Part shown: positions 23,301 through 34,000 of the stretch, in pieces
How positions within the stretch are numbered: the first letter of the stretch is position 1
How the letters are laid out: each line of letters starts with the position of its first letter
Assembly: GCA_914767715.1 (NCBI GenBank)
Contig: OU612067.1
Span: 20,217,001 to 20,281,000 of the forward strand
DNA length: 64,000 nt
Reading direction: 5' to 3'
Origin: Membranipora membranacea
Taxonomy: Eukaryota; Bryozoa; Gymnolaemata; Cheilostomatida; Membraniporidae
Translations under genes and position numbers: made by a program
Notes under the pieces: model-generated
What the model saw: only the letters and a program-made list of their open reading frames with translations
Database searches by the model: none
What the model was told of the DNA's origin: nothing

Positions 23301-23779
23301 ATCTCTCTCCGTAATCTACATTATTGTTGGAGTCTTTTGGTGACCTGAAAGATTAGACAACAGATGTGAAGTGCAGACTTAATAAAACTGTTCAGCAACA
23401 TTAGGCTACCATCACATTGCAAATTATAGTCAGATGGAATATTTCCATAGCAGTTTTTTTTGCAGTACAACCTTTCTCGTCAGCAGCAGCAAAGAAAACT
23501 TTTCATTCACATATTTGACAGGTTCGTCATGATCAGGACAAATATTGCTTATCGTAAGAACCTACTTATTACAGTTGAGTAATATTGCTTTGTATGACTC
23601 ATAAACTTGCACTTATACTTTTTATATGCTTATTTAATATATATATAATTTTATATATATATATATGTATATATACAGCATTTATATGTTTATGGTATAG
23701 CCGTATATAGTGTGACCACATACCATGAATAGACAGATAGGACCAGTGTAAAGATCACCAATAACCAGCTCCAAGTCAT
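17360..23779 (-). CDS. Papain-family (C1A) cysteine protease with signal peptide and I29 propeptide
   Basis: Minus-strand exons in order: 23724-23779, 23270-23344, 22559-22672, 22134-22238, 21533-21649, 20936-21107, 20086-20292 (or the alternative 19216-19422), 18472-18604, 17360-17532. All borders are GT-AG and in phase; with one copy of exon 7 the model is 383 residues. Residues 1-18 ([18 protein letters not shown]) are a signal peptide. About 65-130 is the I29 inhibitor region ([24 protein letters not shown]). Catalytic residues are Gln146 and Cys152 ([13 protein letters not shown]), His326 (SLDHAV) and Asn350 (IKNSWG). Exon 7 encodes a Cys-rich insertion ([12 protein letters not shown]) not found in classical cathepsin L. 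Likely activated by propeptide removal in an acidic compartment or after secretion. An acceptor-like TTCATAG 14 nt before the ATG suggests a further upstream 5' UTR exon. The precise subfamily is not assigned. Confidence 0.93.
19216..19422 (-). other. Protease exon 7b (second of a duplicated exon pair)
   Basis: 207 nt, phase 0 at both ends, acceptor AAAACAG and donor GTAAGA. Encodes [12 protein letters not shown]…[14 protein letters not shown]…TAIDT. It has the same length, Cys layout and borders as exon 7a but a clearly diverged sequence, so it is an old tandem exon duplication kept open. Confidence 0.9.
20086..20292 (-). other. Protease exon 7a (first of a duplicated exon pair)
   Basis: 207 nt, phase 0 at both ends, acceptor GATTTTAG and donor GTATGA. 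Encodes [12 protein letters not shown]…[14 protein letters not shown]…KTIDS, the region between the active-site Cys and His exons. Confidence 0.9.
20613..20768. mobile_element. MITE-like element in protease intron 6
   Basis: TATAGTGCTATCTGGCA at 20613-20629 pairs with TGCCAGATGGCACTATA at 20752-20768 (16 of 17), and AT-rich flanks extend the pairing. About 156 bp, non-coding. Confidence 0.65.
21389..21500. repeat. 25-bp tandem repeat beside a splice donor
   Basis: Five copies of TTGCATTATGGGAAA or a close variant start at 21389, 21414, 21439, 21464 and 21487, spacing 25, 25, 25 and 23. In the protease transcript they read TTTCCCATAATGCAA and begin about 33 nt inside the intron after exon 5, the exon with the catalytic Cys. 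Confidence 0.85.
22970..23050. mobile_element. Near-perfect 34-bp stem hairpin (foldback element) in protease intron 2
   Basis: Left arm 22970-23003 (starts GGATAGCTGGTAATAGCA), right arm 23017-23050 (ends GCTATTACCAGCTATCC), pairing at 32 of 34 positions around a 13-nt loop. Probably a MITE or foldback remnant. Confidence 0.75.
23634..23680. repeat. TA microsatellite in protease intron 1
   Basis: Alternating TATATATA stretches just inside the intron after the signal-peptide exon. Nothing else is recognised in this intron. Confidence 0.7.
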
Positions 23780-24400
23780 GGTTTATTCTCCTTTTCTATG
23801 AATTATCAAAAAAAAAATATTTGAATGAATACATTATCATGAGTCTAGGCATTTACTATAGAACCCAATTAATCTTCAATGAATCAGAGCTTGAGTATTC
23901 GTAGAGAAGGCCACAGACTTTATAATAAACTAATACATATTTTTAAGTCTATGGAGTAGGCTTATTTCCTTGCTTGTGCCAATAATATCATGCAGGGATG
24001 ATCAGTTTTGCTGGAAAAAAGTTGGCACCATGCAAGACACTCTTTGCAGTTTGGATTTTGTTCTCTAAGCTAGGGCCTCGAACGCAAAACATTCTCCAAG
24101 AGCCTAGCAATCCCAGGGTTGAATCAAGGGCTATGTTACTCATTGGTTGAATCCATTTCGGCCCTGCATGACGAAGAGACCAAACATTGATGGGTACATT
24201 ACAAAGTTTTCTGTAATATACCTCCAGTTATTGAGACATAATTGCCGAAGTTTAGTACAATCCTTCCTTAGCTGTTCTCTGTTAGTTGTTACCTCATTTA
24301 TGAAGAGCAAACGCATGTTAAATGTGAAGGTGGGCATCTATATAGGCATTACACAAATTTACATAGGCCTATTTGTCTGGATGGGAACTGAAACAGGCGC

Positions 24401-24478
24401 TGGTGGCGGAGGGATATTGCAAATGTTTGGGTTCAAACATCTTTGGCACCACAAATCAGCAAGATCCCTCCGCCACCA
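24401..24478. repeat. Short inverted repeat, TGGTGGCGGAGGGAT
   Basis: The 15-mer at 24401-24415 is a perfect inverted repeat of 24464-24478, with weaker pairing inside (GTTTG…CAAAC). It is GC-rich compared with its surroundings and lies upstream of the protease start. Likely a small foldback element. Confidence 0.6.
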
Positions 24479-25373
24479 CAGAGGGAACATACTTGTTTTA
24501 CGCTGGCAAGGGTGTGACAAGAACTTTGTACAATAGTCTCACTTGGTATTGAAAGGTGTAGTATGATGGAACAGCAACACAACCAGCACTAAACCCTACT
24601 CTACACCTACAACAACACTTCTGCTGCAGAGCTGTGACACGGAGGTGTTTCAGGATGTAAAAATTACAATGTTCTGAATGGGCACTACAAAGGTGCTGTA
24701 TGAGAATTGTATTATAACACTCAAGGCCTATAAAGCATTGTGGTTGGTGCTGTTAGGGCCGGCCCGTACGAGCGCTGTAAGACCTGTCCGATACCTTCAG
24801 CCACACACCCCAGAACACCCGGTGTTGAATTGGACTGAGCACCTAAATATGTCTTAGCACGCAACATGGGCCGCAGCAACAAGCCATCTGCTATGATTTT
24901 CTTTATAAAACTGCCCATAAAGAACTGGACTTTTTCTGTACTACGTTTGTGTTGGATTGAGAACCTAAAATATATCTTTAGCAATATGTGATGTTTCAAT
25001 GAACCCATCCAGAGCCCATTCAATGTTAGTAACCAATCAATCAATGACTACATTTAATAGGCCAGCCATTATTTTATCAAACCACAAACCAGTTTATCAC
25101 CCTCAAACACTATACTATTATAAAATGCTTTCACCAACTATGTGCCCCAACATCATAATTTGCCCATTCACACACACACACACACAGCAATCAAATTCCT
25201 CAATCTGTTGTTAGTTCTGCAGGAAAATGAACCAAGTCGGTCTGGGATGTTTCATTCTTTCCTCCTTTATCTCTCTAGCGTGTCTAGACACACTTGTCAA
25301 AGACACTCCACCACAATCACTCCACTCACAGGCTCTGATCTGATCAAATTTGTTATGATTCCAGATCCTGATA

Positions 25374-25394
25374 TCATGTGACATGATCACATGA
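25374..25394. promoter_or_regulatory. Inverted pair of TCATGTGA (M-box type) E-boxes
   Basis: TCATGTGA at 25374-25381 and its complement TCACATGA at 25387-25394, 5 nt apart. Octamers of this kind are bound by MITF/TFE-type bHLH-zip factors, which control lysosomal genes in vertebrates. The site is 1.6 kb upstream of the protease ATG, which may have an unseen 5' UTR exon nearby. Regulatory role is inferred. Confidence 0.25.
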
Positions 25395-26684
25395 CTAACT
25401 CTTCTGTTACAAGATAAGTATTCCAAAGATTTTTCGAGAGGCTGACCTAAGACGACAAGAGAAGACAACTATCTATCGCTTTTATTCCTTTTGCGCGAAC
25501 CAGGGAGGGTGAGACTGGGAAACACTTCCCTCCCTTCCGAGCTGAGCAGAGCATTCATGATTATGCAGTAGGTAATATATTATAATTGGTATTATTTTTC
25601 TTACCCTTGCCATATACAGATTGACGTTGAGGGTCATTCAGGATGAAATAACTGTTGTGTGACAAACTTTATTAAACACAGTAATTTCTCTGTCCGCAAG
25701 CTTTCCTGAACAGAATTACATAAAGATTTCAGTCAATTCTATTTGTACTCAGTTGTAGTTCTACACTAAGAGATTGTTACTGCCTGTGCGCAGTTCTACA
25801 ACTCTTGGTACTCGCTCATTGCAAGCATTCATTTGATGTCGAACCTTAGCCTTAGGATATTGTTATCAATATCAGTTAGTGGTTTGAAAGGTTGAGCGCA
25901 TGATGTAGTAATATAATGTTCTTTTCCAGTCTCCTTATGTAATTATCACCGCATTGCAATTATAATGGCTTCACAAATCAAACTGTTCAACTCAAGGCCA
26001 GAGATCTCAAAATTGTCAGAACTCAAATCAAGCTTTTATCAAAGATGCGGGCTAATGTTATTATTATATATAATCATTCGTCAAACTTCATATCATATCA
26101 AAGAAAATAATTTAAATAATTCAAAAACTCAATTTGTATGTACTACCATCAATAGTCCTGAAATCATGTAAGTCCAAAAATCCGGTCAATAGTATAATCC
26201 CCTAGAGCAAACTAGGGTGGGAACCTGTGCCCAATCATTTGTATCACCATCAAAACTAAAAGAATTATTGTCGTTTCATGCAGAGATAAAAATTGTAGAG
26301 AAAGAAAAGCTCAGTAAATGCAGTAGCTCAATATACAGACAATAAGAATCTACCAGGGAGACGCTTCCAGCAATGACCGTTCATTGCTTCCAGTTGTGTA
26401 AAATTATAAAGGTAATAATGGGAATAGAAGATCAAAATTATGGAGAATCTCTAATGTTCAAAGATAGGGCTGCAATTACTGGTACAACTACAACAATTGT
26501 CCTTCACATGCTGTCACTAAAAAGCCTAATACAGCACACATTTTGAAGGGAGAGGGGGGAAAACCATTATTATATTAGTGAGTACTACTCTCAACTAGAT
26601 ATTGATCTGTATCAGCTGACTTCTTTAGTGCCCGGCGGCGCAGCAGGATATTATAGATGTATTAATATTGTAAAAGCGAGATGT

Positions 26685-27964
26685 TTATAGGACACCAAGC
26701 TTGGTGAGAAGGCTTCTCTTTGATGGCCTGTTTTGACTCTGCTGTAAATCTTGTTTAATCACACCAGGAGGAAGAACCAGACTTTTCTGCAGAGTGTTTC
26801 GTGCTTCTGGAGTTTGTATGCAGCCATCTGCTGTCTCTTGTTTCTTCATATCCACTACAGCATTAGTCATCATGTCATGGATTGAGGTTTTTCCATCAGC
26901 TTTAGCGAACTGTCTGGCCATGGCACCTGTGAAAGCTCCTCTGATGGCGATACCTCCAGCAACTGATGACATCAGAAGCAAGGTGTGAGGCCTCTTAAGT
27001 ACTACATAGTTAGGATTACCTGGTGGGCAACCACGCCTGGCATCTGCTCCACTGATCTTTGGTGTGTTTAGGTGGGAGTCATCTTGACAGGCCTGGATTA
27101 AGATGACCTACAAAATTAAATAGTAAATAGCAGTTCTTATCAAAATTTACATCTGATTTTTAAGCATTAAGTTATATTCTGTTAATTATACTCAATTCAA
27201 TTCATGACAATATGGACATCAATCAAGACATATGGATGCCGTATGTCACTGTCACCATTGCGTTCTGAAGGCAAAGCTAGAAGTTATCCAGTTATCTTGC
27301 TATTGAACATGGATATTCTTACTTTGTTTGAACTTACCATTGGTACATGGGCAGTGGCTTTTCTCTCGAGTATGGAAAGAAGGTAGTAAATAGGCACTGA
27401 AGAGTTGTTACTTCCACTCAGAATCCCAGCGCAACCATGTGACATGATAGAAACGACGAGAAGTGATAGACCTTGTTGGATCAGTTCACGAAGCTGAGCA
27501 TTGATGACATTAGGCAGTTCATCAGCACTCTTCCATTCTATCTTTTGTGTCTGTATTCCGGCATGTACAAGTCCATCCTCCATATTACTTGCCTCCTCCA
27601 TAGCACCATCTCTTCCTTCTGTGTTATAGAGGACTAACCCACATCGTTTTGTCTCAGTCTGTAGGTAGGGTATGATGTACTGATCGCTGTGATCAAACAG
27701 TAGTTTGATGTCTTCTGTGTTAAGAGGATAATTCTCTGCTAGCTGTCTTATCACTTGTGTTTCATCTGCCCAAAAAATTACAAACTTCAAATAATCATTA
27801 TAACAATGGGTGGCAGGGTGGTGTAGTGGTAAGGATTCGAGCTTCTCAATCTGAGAGTTGCAGGTTTTTGTTCACCAATGCTGTCATTTTTGGAGGAGAA
27901 ATCTTCATATATAACCCTTGCTTGCCTACCTTTACGAAGGGGCCTCGAATACTAATAAAGTCCA

Positions 27965-28002
<38 letters not shown>

Positions 28003-31000
28003 ATATAATTGAAGATTATGATTATGTATGTATATAATAGTATATATATATACATATATTTCTATATATGTATATTTATTTTACTTGGCAGGAGGATCAT
28101 AATCATGTGTTTCAATCAACAGGGATGGTCTTCTGATCATCATGCGTTTCAGTAGCGGAGATGACAAAAAAATCAGAAAGTTGTTCAGTAAACTTGGGGA
28201 GTACAGTGTCAGGATTTTCACAAAACAGTATAGGTGACCTCTATGTTTGGTGTTTTACTATGGGTTTAACATATTTGTGATAGGACACATTGAACGTTAA
28301 TCTATACAATCAGACACAATATTAACCTGATAACATAGCGAGATTTGTTATGTATGCTTCCAGCTTTCTGTGTCCATCGCCATTGCTCTGGGAACCTGAA
28401 ATGTTTAAAGATACATGAAAATAATTAAACAGGTGTTAAATTTGATACAAGTGAAGTGGGGATGTAGGATAGGGTGAGGAAGTTACATCTCAAAATCCCT
28501 GGTAAACACATCAACCATAATGAGCAAAGGAGAAGAGAAAATCATTATTGAGTGCTGAGTATTTGGCGATCTTCTAAAGATTTACAACACATGATTTCTC
28601 AGCTGACCAATCTTACTCACATGGATACATGAGTGGACGTGGGACAGCCTGATCCCCGTGATGCTGACAGACACAAGTTTCATCTCCTGTGTAACTGGTG
28701 GATCTCTGATGTTGAAGGCTGTCTTTTCCTGTTTGGCTGAACCATTCAGGATCGACATCACTTGTTGGCACAGCTTGGTTGGTGAGGAGACAGTGGGCAC
28801 AGTAGAACACCTTCTCATAACGGACCCCCTTCCACACAGACTTGAGGTAAGTGGTCAGTTTTCTGAGGCAGCTGAGCTGATCCTTCCATGCCTCACAGAT
28901 CTTTTTTGCTGGTGTGAGGGTGACAACTGTTACGCGCTTTGAGGCAGAATCATGTAGTAGATATTTGAACATTCCGTTGCCTTCTGTCACCTTTGCCCCA
29001 TTTTCCCCGGCTTCGGCATGATTGAATGGATTTGTGTTAATGTCGAGATACGCTACTGTGATCAGTGAATGTACATATGCAGGGATTGGGAGGCCCCTCA
29101 GGAACAAATCTACCCTAAGTGGGATGAGCTGTGTAAGGACCCTAGGAATCTTCAACTTTGTGTTGGCAAAGTAAGGAACGATGTATCTGTTTCCATATTT
29201 GTGTGTCAGATGGAAAGTTTGCAGTATGGTCATCCCAATCTCAGGCGGAAGTTCTGATTCCTGTTCTAGTATATGGTAGAGTAGAGCACCCTCCATTACT
29301 CCTGTTGACTTAAAGTGCTCAATCATCTTCTCATATTTACTTCTTTCTATTGTCTGTTCGTTGAAATTGTATGGTGAGAACACTTCTAATCTGTGATTCC
29401 AGGCCTCCTCTTGCGTGTGATTATAGAGTGTTTCAATGAGAGTGGTGAGAACTTCTGGACGATGGAATATCAGGTTAGACAAGCTCCCAATGTCTTTGAA
29501 CCACATGATCCTTCCTGTATAATGCAGATACTGGAGCGCGACATGCTCTTCGTCATCGGGAAATTCTGCTTCTATTTCTGACAGAGTGAGGAATGGCGCA
29601 TCAGTTTTGCTGGTCATTTTGATGAGCAGGCGATACCAACTGGCTGGTATTTCTGTAATCAACGCTGATCCAGCAGATGTGAGAACATCGATGAGATTCT
29701 CAATGTCTGATATCTGTTTACATGTCTGTTTAGATTCCTTAGAAAAATCTAAAATGTTCTGAGTCGTCATCAACTGCTTAGACGTGTCTGTGAAACTAGT
29801 CATTGATAATACAGGGCTTGAGGATGCTGCTACATTCTTCTCATCTTTGATTATTCGGCATCGCAGCTTTTCTGTCATATCCACCAGCTGCTGCTTTCTT
29901 AGACTGAAACATTCATCGGATAGTTTGTCACGATGAGTGAGGACAACCACGGGTAGACCAAGGCTAGGACAAGCAAGATAAAGCTGTGCCAGCCATGCAA
30001 GAGCTAGATCTTGGCTGGCTGCTTCCTCTCCTACAGATGAGGCCATTGTGTCAAATTCCTCAATATCAATCACAAGCAAGGGCACACATTGTGCCTTGAA
30101 GGTGAGTTGATACGAAAAGTTATATATGGCTTGGCCCCCAAAGTCAGTGAACACCAGTTTCGAAGACTCATTGACTTCTGCTTCGCACACTTTGAAAACC
30201 TTTGTGGCCTCATCCAGCTTTCCTCCATCAGAATGACGCTCTGTCAGAACTCTTTTGTTCTGTTGGACACTCTTCACTAGGCTAGTTTTTCCTGCTTTGC
30301 TCTGTCCGATGACAGTGACAGGAATCAGTCGCTGGTTTCTGCCTTTCTCTAACTGAAGGTCATAAAAGTATTTCCTTACTGCTGTTACTCCTTGTCGAAG
30401 GACAGCTAGAGGTGGAGATGTGAGAGAAGAGCGTCCGTCACACTTTACTTCTTCTAGAGTGTCGATACTGAACAAGCCCTCAGGTATGGTTGTCAGTGCT
30501 TTGTTCCGTTTAACATCCAAAACTTTCAGCTTTGACAGGAAGCTGACGCTGTAAATTATAAAAGTGGAATATTATAGCTACAGAGAAAAATAATGGAATA
30601 ATAAAGAACAGAACAGGTTTACATATAAAACATTTATTCACACTGACTTGAAGTAATGTCAAAGACCGATCCGTCATTTTATTGAGGAAAGGAGGTAGAA
30701 AACGCTGTTTTTGCCAATGTCAACTTCATGTGACAAAATTTGATTTAACAAATTGAGCTGGAAACATTACAAAAACTGAATTAACACCTTTTGTATTGAG
30801 TTGCCCACTTCCACAATGGAAAGGGTAAATCCATACAAAACTAAACATTATCGCAAATGAGTAAAAGAGAGGTGCTCTGTTCTGATTGGGTATTGGGCCT
30901 CCAGTGGGTCGAGTAACAGACAATTGTAGCGTAACTTCAAATGACAATTACTAAACCCTAAAGTTATTATATTTGTACGAACAAATCCTTATAATATAGC

Positions 31001-34000
31001 CAGACTCTAGTTGCTATACATCAATCAGCATTCTGATTGGAGCAAAACTTTAACATGGTCAGTCAGTGGGCTTTCACTGGTCCATTTTAAACTACTAGGC
31101 TCGCCCTTGGAATGGACTGGGACTGCGTTAATTTCTCTCTGTTCATCCTTTTCCGCCTGTGATTTTTATCATTTTGTGCAAGGTTAATCACAAACCATCA
31201 TAACAATAGTTGAGCAAATTACTCTATTTAACTAGCATGTCATGTAAGGGCTACAAAGGGCAGAATGATAATGCAACCGCATGCACGCACATCATGCCAT
31301 GTTTCATATTCTATCTTTATAATATTAATGTGATATATCGCTTTTTAACTCTTTTCAATATTGTATTGGTGATCATGTCCAATAATTATTCACAGTTGAA
31401 ACCTCCCAAATATTTGACATTGAGTCGCAGTGACCTCTGGAAGTTCACTTTGGGGCAAAAAGTGCCCCTTTTAAATTGAGCCCTCTGTGCTTTGTTTTTG
31501 AGGTATTTGATTAGTTTACGCTTTCATATTATAGAGGATGCATGGCACTATCAGGAGGAGTGACATTTTAGTGAAACATTATGTTTTTAGGTCTCCTGTC
31601 TTCGTGACTTCTTTGTTTTTTTGCAATTGTCAAAATGGCCATTTCTGACCCCTCATTATATGTGAACCCAATAATGCATAAAAAGAATTTCCAATTTATT
31701 GTACCATTTTGGTCTTTTACTGTCACTTCCATCAATAATCTTACCAGCTTACAGTTCCTGGTTGTCACAACTGTAACAGATAATAACCCAAAGTTTCACT
31801 AATTACGGTCAAACTTTTCCAGCCAAAATTCAGAAATCAGGAAGATGTCGGTCAAATTTATTGCCAGCATGATGAACAGCAGGAGATTGTCTAAATTTTG
31901 ATCGAAGCGATTATTGATTATGGCTTTACATCTTGAGACATTTGGATTTTTGTGGCTAAACTAGCTTTATTAGGTCCAAAACATGCACTCCTCTCCAGCC
32001 AAAAAACTGAAAATAGGTTAAACAACATGTTATACACACCAGCTTCCATTAAAGTAGAGAGTGTATCTAAGGTTTTGATCATGGCGTTTGATGATAAGTT
32101 CAACAGTTATGATAACTTACTGCATTATTTTGCCCGATGCTGCCTATATGTTTTCAATGTATTTTAATAAATGTACAATTAATGAATGAGAAATTTGAGA
32201 TATTAAACATAAGTCAGACTATTAGCAACAAGTAAGTGAAGGAATTTTTGAGATGGGACAAGTAGTTCCTGAGAAACTGATATGATGAGATGATGCTTTT
32301 CTCTGCAGTAGGAGGTAGCTCAGCTCAGTGCAAGCGTTGGAGGTCCTGCGTTCGAATCCCGCTGCGGTCTAATGACTACTGGGCTCATATGACGCCCCAG
32401 GTGTGCTCCGACCTGCCTGCAAACTGAGAGCAACTTGGCGCCGAATACGGCGGCCGCGCCCTTAAGGTGCTGATATTTCTCAGTCCACAACACTTGCGAT
32501 TTTAACCCTTAATCCATCCTTACTTTATTTGCCCCTTGTTATCTTAAACATCTTATATTGATACAATCTGTATTGATAGTTTTCATTTTTCTTTGAGTTA
32601 ATGGATAACAAAAATAAATGTTGCTTTACAGTACTGTGAAATCCTTACCATGCAATTAATTTTTGATGCATAATAATATTGAATCATATTCCTGGTCACC
32701 CAGGCAGCCTACAATACTTCTGGGTATTTCATCTCTTTAGATGCAGCCACGCCGCTCGCACCAAAGAGAATCATAGCAGGTAATACTTTTTATGTAATTA
32801 TTGTGTGTATATATATATGAATAATATATTTATATGTTTAACACATCATTAATAACATCAATATCCTAAACAATAATATCAGCTATTGTTTTTCCTACTA
32901 CCCGGTTCCTCAAAAATGTATTTTATCACAAGCTGCGTATTGACTGTTGCAGGACAACCTGACTTGCTGCCTTTTGGGAATTGAATTATCCCTGCTAATA
33001 ATAAAATTCTCAAAAATTAATAGTCAGTTGTTGCAAAGGTGCTGATATATGGGGATAGAAACTTTGTTCTGCACTTTTGCTAGATTCTTGATGCTTTTGG
33101 TTGATATTCTTATCCAGTGGAATATATGAGCATGTAATAGAAGGAAAACAGGAATTTTGCACAAAGGCGATTATACTAGTGTGTGAAGTTTTCGCTTTAT
33201 TGTATACTCAGTCCGCAGAATTCAGACCTGCCACAATACAATATGCAAACCTCTAGTGGGGATGTTATAGTCCATAGTTATGTCGCATCTACAGCAGCAA
33301 ACAGGAGACTTTTCTATACCAACATCAGACACAATAACAACATCCAATATCTTAGCCAGCATCATCATCATCAGTACACTCAAACTTGACTCGAGGACAC
33401 GCTAGTAACTGACAGGACATTTAACCTCAATCAAAGTTAACTGAATCAAAATGAACCTCAATCAACGGCAACTGAATTAAATCAAAGTGCAAATTTCAAT
33501 ATCTATACCCACTCTTGCAGCCGATCAACCCACTCTTGGGGCCGATCATCCCACTCTCAGGGCCGATCAACCCTCTTTTTGCGGCAATTGCAAAATATGT
33601 TTTTCTTGTTTTTTGTTGCCGATGTGCGTCAGCAGTTTTTTAATGTGTCTGGAACCATGCTATATAAGAGCATGGTTCACCAATGGAAAGGCCTCTTTGT
33701 TTGCAACTTCATTTGGAGACAGGTCAGTTTTTTAAACATGGAAGTTTTACAGTTTTTATCATAATATTTTCATTTACATTAGTGATATTTATAGAGAAAT
33801 AGAACTTGCCTTATTATTTGATAATGGCACAGTATAACACTTGGTTGGATTATTTGTATCATCAACTAATTTAGTAAATTCAATTGAATTGAGCATGCAT
33901 GGCATCATCAACTAGAATGAATAACTTGTTGAATCAGACATGTATTGTTAAGTTGAATTGCGTTTGATTTTAAACTTGAAAGAATCAAAAGGCATGCTGT

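Larger units (their letters stand above)
23787..26684. other. Intergenic region between the protease 5' end and the Roc-COR-caspase 3' end
   Basis: About 2.9 kb with no exon I can support. It should hold the protease promoter and perhaps its 5' UTR exon, and the 3' UTR of the caspase gene. Seen: the inverted repeat at 24401, a CA run near 25171, and a paired E-box site at 25374. Confidence 0.5.

Noticed and set aside
24147-24536. 129-codon plus-strand frame upstream of the protease
   Set aside because: Crosses a short inverted repeat and shows no protein-like composition or splice support.
33487-33764. Overlapping 82- and 61-codon frames
   Set aside because: The first is driven by the 21-bp repeat. 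The second has a donor-like end but no acceptor or recognisable sequence.
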